NCBI GenBank assembly: GCA_023412805.1 | Contig: JAEZRM010000064.1 | Coordinates: 186,001-250,000 of the forward strand | DNA: 64,000 bases | Reading direction: 5' to 3' | Source of the DNA: Pseudomonadota bacterium | Lineage (GTDB): Bacteria > Pseudomonadota > Alphaproteobacteria > Rhizobiales > Hyphomicrobiaceae | In this document: piece after piece, positions 59,721 to 64,000 of the stretch | Position numbering within the stretch: position 1 is the stretch's first letter | Layout of the letters: each line of letters begins with the position of its first letter | The notes under the pieces: generated by a model | Told to the model about the DNA's origin: nothing | Databases searched by the model: none | What the model saw: only the letters and a program-made list of their open reading frames with translations | Made by a program: the position numbers and the translations under genes

Positions 59721-60767
59721 GTGAGGACCACCGTTTTCTGCGCTCGTCTTGCGATGGGACTGATCCTGGCAGCAACCCTCTCACAGGCGCCGGCCTTCGC
59801 TCAGGCGGTGCCTCAGACGCCGCCTCAAGCGGTGCCGCAAGCGCCGTCTCAAGAAGGCCCGCAGACGACGCTGCCGCCTCCTGCGCCGCCAGTAGCGGCC
59901 ACGCCATCGCCCGGTCCAGCGGTCGACCTTCCGACGACGGGGCCGTCACCTACGCCGGGCGAAGCATCCCCATCTGAAGCATCTCCATCTGCCGAGGCGG
60001 CCCCAGGGTCGCCAGCGCCCATTGCGCTCCCCCCAGTCGACAGCGAACGATCGCAGCAACTGCCCCATGACCTTTCGCCCTGGGGCATGTTCATGGCGGC
60101 GGACATCGTCGTCAAAGCGGTGATGATCGGTCTCGCGATCGCCTCGCTCGGCGTCTGGACGGTCTGGCTCGCCAAGCTCATGGAACTGATGACGGCGCGC
60201 ATGGGGCTGCGGCGCGGGCTCCGGGCGCTCGCCGAGGAGCCATCGCTCGATACGGCGGCCAGGCATCTCACGCGGCGGACAGCCGTCGCAAAAGGCATGG
60301 TGAGGCTCGCCCAAGCGGAGATCGAGCTTTCGGAGGACGTGTTGAACGGCGCCGGCCTCAAGGATCGCGTAGCCTCGCGCCTTTCCGGCCTCGATGCAGC
60401 GCTGACGCGGCGCATGCGGCGCGGCATGAGCTTTCTCGCCACTGTTGGCGCCACTTCGCCGTTCATCGGCCTCTTCGGTACGGTCTGGGGCATCATGAAC
60501 AGCTTCATCGGCATCTCGAAGTCGCAGACGACCAGCCTCGCCGTCGTCGCGCCCGGCATCGCGGAAGCCCTGCTCGCGACAGGCATCGGTCTCGTTGCCG
60601 CTATCCCTGCCGTGATCCTTTACAACCAGCTCAGCCGGTCGATCGCCAGCTACCGCGCGCTCGTGCGCGAAACGAGCGATGAGGTCGAGCGGCTCGTGTC
60701 GCGCGACATCGATCGCCGCGCCGCGAACCGGCCGCCCGTAGCTGTCGTGCGAAGGGGGCAGGCCTGA
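59721..60767 (+). CDS. exbB: MotA/TolQ/ExbB proton channel protein with a proline-rich N-terminus
   Basis: A 348-residue ExbB-type membrane protein energising TonB-dependent import. The signal peptide (1-28, ends AFAQ) precedes a Pro/Ser/Ala-rich periplasmic segment (about 29-115), typical of alphaproteobacterial ExbB. The membrane core has WGMFMAADIVVKAVMIGLAIASLGVWTVW and the conserved GATSPFIGLFGTVWGIMNSFIGIS and ALLATGIGLVAAIPAVILYN helices. The GTG at 59721, after AAGGGGAAAG, is the start. Its stop overlaps the exbD start by one base. Confidence 0.88.
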   Translation: MRTTVFCARLAMGLILAATLSQAPAFAQAVPQTPPQAVPQAPSQEGPQTTLPPPAPPVAATPSPGPAVDLPTTGPSPTPGEASPSEASPSAEAAPGSPAPIALPPVDSERSQQLPHDLSPWGMFMAADIVVKAVMIGLAIASLGVWTVWLAKLMELMTARMGLRRGLRALAEEPSLDTAARHLTRRTAVAKGMVRLAQAEIELSEDVLNGAGLKDRVASRLSGLDAALTRRMRRGMSFLATVGATSPFIGLFGTVWGIMNSFIGISKSQTTSLAVVAPGIAEALLATGIGLVAAIPAVILYNQLSRSIASYRALVRETSDEVERLVSRDIDRRAANRPPVAVVRRGQA

Positions 60768-61252
60768 TGGCGGGCGGTATTCGCGACAGAGACGACGGCG
60801 ACGACGACGAGATGCACGAGATCAACGTCACGCCGTTCATCGACGTGATTCTCGTGCTGCTGATTGTGTTCATGGTGGCGGCGCCGCTCTCGACGGTCGA
60901 CATCGCCGTGCAGCTCCCGGCGGCGACGGCGAAACCGCAGCCGCGACCCGAAAAGCCGATCTACGTGACGATCAAGTCGAACCTCGAGATTGCCGTCGGC
61001 GAGGACACCGTCTCAAAAGCCATGTTCCTGACGACGGTGGCGCGCGTCACGAACGGCAATCGCGATACGCGCCTCTTTCTGCGGGCCGACAAGACCGTGC
61101 CTTATGGTGAGTTGATCGCCGTGCTCGATCAGCTCCGCGCTACCGGTTATCTCAAGGTCGGCCTTGTCGCCCTTGAAGCCGTGCGACCGGCTGCATTCGG
61201 TGAGACTGCGCCCCAGCAGGCTCCAGCGGCGCCAGCCGCCGGTAGCCCTTGA
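60767..61252 (+). CDS. exbD: Biopolymer transport protein ExbD
   Basis: A 161-residue ExbD/TolR-type protein with one membrane helix (about 27-45) holding the proton-path aspartate (VTPFIDVILVLLIVFMVAAPLS), then a periplasmic domain. It works with ExbB and TonB. The ATG overlaps the exbB stop, so the pair is coupled. No tonB gene lies here. It converges on thrS with a 9-base gap. Confidence 0.9.
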   Translation: MAGGIRDRDDGDDDEMHEINVTPFIDVILVLLIVFMVAAPLSTVDIAVQLPAATAKPQPRPEKPIYVTIKSNLEIAVGEDTVSKAMFLTTVARVTNGNRDTRLFLRADKTVPYGELIAVLDQLRATGYLKVGLVALEAVRPAAFGETAPQQAPAAPAAGSP

Positions 61253-61261
61253 GGACCTGCT

Positions 61262-63217
61262 TCAGGCCCGTGCCCGCTTGAGGTCGGGCGCTTCGCCTTC
61301 GTCGATGAGCAAGGCCTTCACCTCGGCGAGCGTCAACGTCTTGTTCTCGTTGCTGCCGAGGCGGCGCATGGCGACCTTGCCCTCTTCGGCTTCACGCTTG
61401 CCGACGACGAGAATGACCGGCGCCTTGGCGAGAGAGTGCTCGCGAACCTTGTAGTTGATCTTCTCGTTGCGAAGATCGGTCTCGACGCGCAGGCCGGCGC
61501 GGCGCAGCTCCGCTGCCACCTTCAGCGCGTACTCGTCCGCGTCCGAGACGATCGTCGCGATCACGGCCTGCACCGGGGCCAGCCACAGCGGGAAATGGCC
61601 CGCCGTGTTCTCCGTGAGAATGCCCATGAAGCGCTCGAGCGAACCGAACATCGCGCGATGGATCATGACCGGTGTGCGCTTCTCGCTGTTGGCGTCGATG
61701 TAGAAGGCGCCGAAGCGGGCAGGCAGGTTGAAGTCGACCTGGGTCGTGCCGCACTGCCAGGTGCGGCCAATCGCGTCGCGCAGGTGATATTCGAACTTGG
61801 GACCGTAGAAGGCGCCGTCGCCCTCGGCGATTGAGGTTTGGACGCGGTTGTTGGCTTCAAGCTTGATCTGGTCGAGCACGCCCATCATGGCGGTCTCGGC
61901 CTTGTCCCACAGCTCGTCCGCGCCAACGCGCTTCTCGGGCCGCGTCGCGAGCTTGATGTGAATGTCCTCGAAATCGAAGTCCTTGTAGATCGACAGCATG
62001 AACTGATTGATGTCGAGGCACTGCTCGGCGATCTGATCCTCCGAGCAGAAGATGTGTGCATCATCCTGTGTGAAGGCGCGCACACGCATGAGGCCGTGCA
62101 GGGCGCCCGACGGCTCGTAGCGATGCACGCAACCGAACTCCGCGATCTTGATCGGCAGCTCGCGATAGCTCTTCAGGCCGTGCTTGAAGATCTGCACGTG
62201 ACCAGGGCAGTTCATGGGCTTCAGGGCGAAAACCCGCTCGTCCTCCGTCTCGGTCACGAACATGTTCGCGTGATAGGTCTCCCAGTGTCCCGAGGTCTCC
62301 CAGAGCGAGCGCTCGAGAAGCTGCGGTGAGTTCACCTCGACATAGCCTTCGGCCACCTGCCGGCGCCGCATATAAGTGATGAGGCCCTGAAAGAGCGTCC
62401 AGCCCTTCGGGTGCCAGAACACGGTGCCGGGCGCGTCATCTTGGAAGTGGAAGAGATCCATCTCGCGGCCGAGCTTGCGGTGGTCGCGCTTCTCCGCTTC
62501 CTCGAGCTGCGTGAGATAGGCAGCCAGCTCCTTTTCCTCGGCGAAGGCGGTGCCGTAGATGCGCTGGAGCTGCGGGCCTTGCGCATCGCCGCGCCAATAG
62601 CTGCCCGAGAAGCGCATGAGCTTGAAGGCTTTGCCGATCTGCCCGGTCGAGGTCATGTGCGGGCCGCGGCAGAGATCGAGCCAATTACCCTGGCTGTAGA
62701 TCTTGACGTCCTCGCCCTCGGGAATGGCGTCGACCAGCTCGACCTTGAAGAGCTCGCCCTTCGAGCGGAAATAGTCCTTCGCCTTGTCGCGGCTCCACAC
62801 CTCCTTTTTGAAGGCGGCGTTGCGCGCGATGATCTCCTGCATCTTCTTCTCGATGACGGGAAGATCTTCGGGCTTGAAGGGCTCGGCCTTGGCGAAGTCG
62901 TAGAAGAAGCCGTTCTCGATGACCGGGCCGATGGTGACCTGCGTGCCGGGCCAGATGTCCTGCACGGCTTCGGCGAGGACGTGCGCGGCATCGTGCCGGA
63001 TCAGCTCCAGGGCTTCCGGGTCCGTGCGCGAGACGAACCGGATCTCGGCGTCGGCCGTGATCGGGTCGGCAGCGTCGCTCAAGGTTCCGTTAAGGACCAT
63101 GCCGACCGTGCGCTTCGCCAGGGACGGCGCGATCGACTTCGCCACGTCGATGCCGGTGGTCCCGTTGGGGACCTTGCGTTTTGCGCCATCCGGAAATGTC
63201 AGGGTGATTTCAGTCAT
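61262..63217 (-). CDS. thrS: Threonyl-tRNA synthetase
   Basis: A 651-residue class II tRNA synthetase that charges tRNA-Thr. In order: TGS domain (1-60, ITLTFPDGAKRKVPNGTTG), the editing domain (HDAAHVLAEAVQDIWPGTQVTIGP), the catalytic core with PMNCPGHVQIFKHG, VHRYEPSGALHGLMRVRAFTQDDAHIF and MIHRAMFGSLERFMGILTE, and the anticodon-binding domain at the C-terminus. The ATG at 63217 follows GAGAGGAG. Standard single gene, here upstream of DUF2093 divergently. Confidence 0.97.
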   Translation of the reverse strand: MTEITLTFPDGAKRKVPNGTTGIDVAKSIAPSLAKRTVGMVLNGTLSDAADPITADAEIRFVSRTDPEALELIRHDAAHVLAEAVQDIWPGTQVTIGPVIENGFFYDFAKAEPFKPEDLPVIEKKMQEIIARNAAFKKEVWSRDKAKDYFRSKGELFKVELVDAIPEGEDVKIYSQGNWLDLCRGPHMTSTGQIGKAFKLMRFSGSYWRGDAQGPQLQRIYGTAFAEEKELAAYLTQLEEAEKRDHRKLGREMDLFHFQDDAPGTVFWHPKGWTLFQGLITYMRRRQVAEGYVEVNSPQLLERSLWETSGHWETYHANMFVTETEDERVFALKPMNCPGHVQIFKHGLKSYRELPIKIAEFGCVHRYEPSGALHGLMRVRAFTQDDAHIFCSEDQIAEQCLDINQFMLSIYKDFDFEDIHIKLATRPEKRVGADELWDKAETAMMGVLDQIKLEANNRVQTSIAEGDGAFYGPKFEYHLRDAIGRTWQCGTTQVDFNLPARFGAFYIDANSEKRTPVMIHRAMFGSLERFMGILTENTAGHFPLWLAPVQAVIATIVSDADEYALKVAAELRRAGLRVETDLRNEKINYKVREHSLAKAPVILVVGKREAEEGKVAMRRLGSNENKTLTLAEVKALLIDEGEAPDLKRARA

Positions 63218-63468
63218 CGGAGGGTCTCCTCTCACTCACTGCCAACCAAGCAGGTAAGACGGATGTCTTGCGGAGGGGGCTTGTGCAGGTCGCCGGGCCG
63301 GGTGTCAAGGTAAGCACGCCTGAGAACCAGGGGCCCGTCCGGCGAGCGGCACAAGGTGTCGCGCGCGAGAGAGATGGCTGGCGCCGATGGAGCCGCCCAT
63401 GTAACGTACGGCGGCCGGCGCGGGTAAACCCGACGTCAAGGCAGGACAGAAAGGCCGCGATTGTTAAG

Positions 63469-63702
63469 ATGAATCGGTTTGAACGCCTGTTCGGTTTCCG
63501 GGGCGAGGCCAAGGTAAAATATCTGGACGGTGAGTTTCAGGTCGTTTCGCCGGGGGACTATGTCGTCTGCGCGGTGACCGGGGAGCCGATCCCGCTCGCG
63601 GAACTGCGCTATTGGAGCGTCGAGCTGCAGGAGCCCTACGCCACGGCCGACGCCTCGCTTCGCCGCCATCTGGAGACACGCCGCCCGCGCGGTGGCCGGT
63701 AG
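63469..63702 (+). CDS. DUF2093 family small protein
   Basis: A 77-residue protein typical of alphaproteobacteria: FERLFGFRGEAKVKYLDGEFQVVSPGDYVVCAVTGEPIPLAELRYWSVELQEPYATADASLRRH. The family has a compact beta-rich shape and unknown function. The ATG at 63469 is preferred; the longer upstream frame overlaps the thrS promoter side. It is divergent from thrS. Confidence 0.82.
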   Translation: MNRFERLFGFRGEAKVKYLDGEFQVVSPGDYVVCAVTGEPIPLAELRYWSVELQEPYATADASLRRHLETRRPRGGR

Positions 63703-63874
63703 AGCGTGATGTTGCAGGACGTTTTGTCGCGACCCCCACTCGAGGCGGCTGGGAATTCTGCGCACGCAAACTGAGAATTGAGTTGATTTCACTGGTGATC
63801 GGCTGGCCAAGATAGTGCCGCAGTTGTTAGGCTAGTTCCCCGGACCGGGGCGTGAGCCATTGATAGGGGTATTT

Positions 63875-63905
63875 CAGGCCAGCGCAGTGCGCTAAGCGTG
63901 GCCTG
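63875..63905 (+). promoter_or_regulatory. Hairpin in the 5' leader of the last gene
   Basis: Arms caggcca (63875-63881) and tggcctg (63899-63905) form a 7-bp stem with a 17-base loop that itself contains gcgc-agt-gcgc. The stem ends one base before the ribosome site cggagag of the exported-protein gene at 63918, so it could affect initiation. Confidence 0.4.
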
Positions 63906-63917
63906 CGGAGAGATGAG

Positions 63918-64000
63918 ATGCCTTTCGCGCGTGTCGCGCTGATCGCCGCCCTTGTGGCTTGCCCACTCTGCCAGCCGGCCAACGCGCGCGGTAATGAGAG
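63918..64000 (+). CDS. Exported protein, N-terminal part only
   Basis: The first 27 residues are visible: a Sec signal peptide, MPFARVALIAALVACPLCQPANARGNE, with hydrophobic core residues 5-15 and a likely cut after NA at residue 22-23. The start at 63918 follows cggagag. The rest is beyond the window, so nothing can be said about function. Confidence 0.6.
   Translation, partial: MPFARVALIAALVACPLCQPANARGNE

Noticed and set aside
63703..63870. A degenerate copy of the gagcgtgatg repeat common in Hyphomicrobiales after the DUF2093 gene
   Set aside because: Only the first word resembles it and there is no matching arm, so no repeat is annotated.
1..64000. tRNA, rRNA, CRISPR array, phage or transposase genes
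   Set aside because: None was recognised: no cloverleaf-like segment, no regularly spaced repeats and no transposase or integrase motif were seen on either strand.

Overview
The window looks like a chromosomal segment of a high-GC alphaproteobacterium, most likely of the order Hyphomicrobiales (Rhizobiales). This rests on family content: small proteins of the DUF1192, DUF2093, DUF930 and DUF3008 types, a PraR-like XRE regulator, a sucD-sucA-sucB-lpd order and Tat-exported TRAP binding proteins. No tRNA, rRNA, CRISPR array, phage or complete insertion sequence was recognised. Genus level is not resolved.

Layout. 1-5040: the end of clpA with its terminator, an AzlC/AzlD amino-acid exporter pair, a PAP2-type membrane phosphatase, a HIT protein, a rhodanese and a flavin monooxygenase. 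5061-13667: a PcfJ-like gene of unknown function, then the TCA block sucD, sucA, sucB, lpd; sucC is absent next to sucD. Three hairpins, two of them large bipartite palindromes, fill the sucA-sucB gap. 13683-19023: a CrtI-like oxidoreductase, a D-2-hydroxyacid dehydrogenase, a composite palindromic repeat, two small genes and an acyl-CoA carboxylase beta subunit. 19027-25091: an N,N-dimethylformamidase-like large subunit and a TRAP transporter split into dctP and a convergent dctQ-dctM-small membrane protein operon.

25229-32358: gph-pgk (overlapping), map, radC, and two tandem paralogous MFS transporters divergent from an ArsR-type regulator. 32371-39258: a large GDSL hydrolase, then a minus-strand cluster yajC-secD-secF-Mth938-PuuD-like membrane protein-squalene/phytoene synthase-like protein. 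39424-45022: a PRISE-type reductase, purB, a BKACE enzyme, an M20 amidohydrolase and a voltage-gated cation channel. 45181-50359: comF, grxC, pgeF, a lipoprotein with a duplicated domain, a HisD/HpsN-like dehydrogenase and a DUF930 protein.

50369-59130: mccB-like carboxyltransferase, PraR-like regulator, AidB-like acyl-CoA dehydrogenase, EamA transporter, sodC, DUF3008, an enolase-superfamily dehydratase and an iron alcohol dehydrogenase. 59131-64000: a 590-base gap with a possible operator, exbB-exbD, thrS, DUF2093 and the start of an exported protein cut by the window end.

Most genes are housekeeping or central metabolism. The accessory flavour is oxidative catabolism of acyl-CoAs, amides, carboxylates and perhaps sulfonates, with matching uptake systems. 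The strongest unexplained signal is the pair of related bipartite palindromes at 10731-10896, the second of which ends exactly at the sucB start codon.
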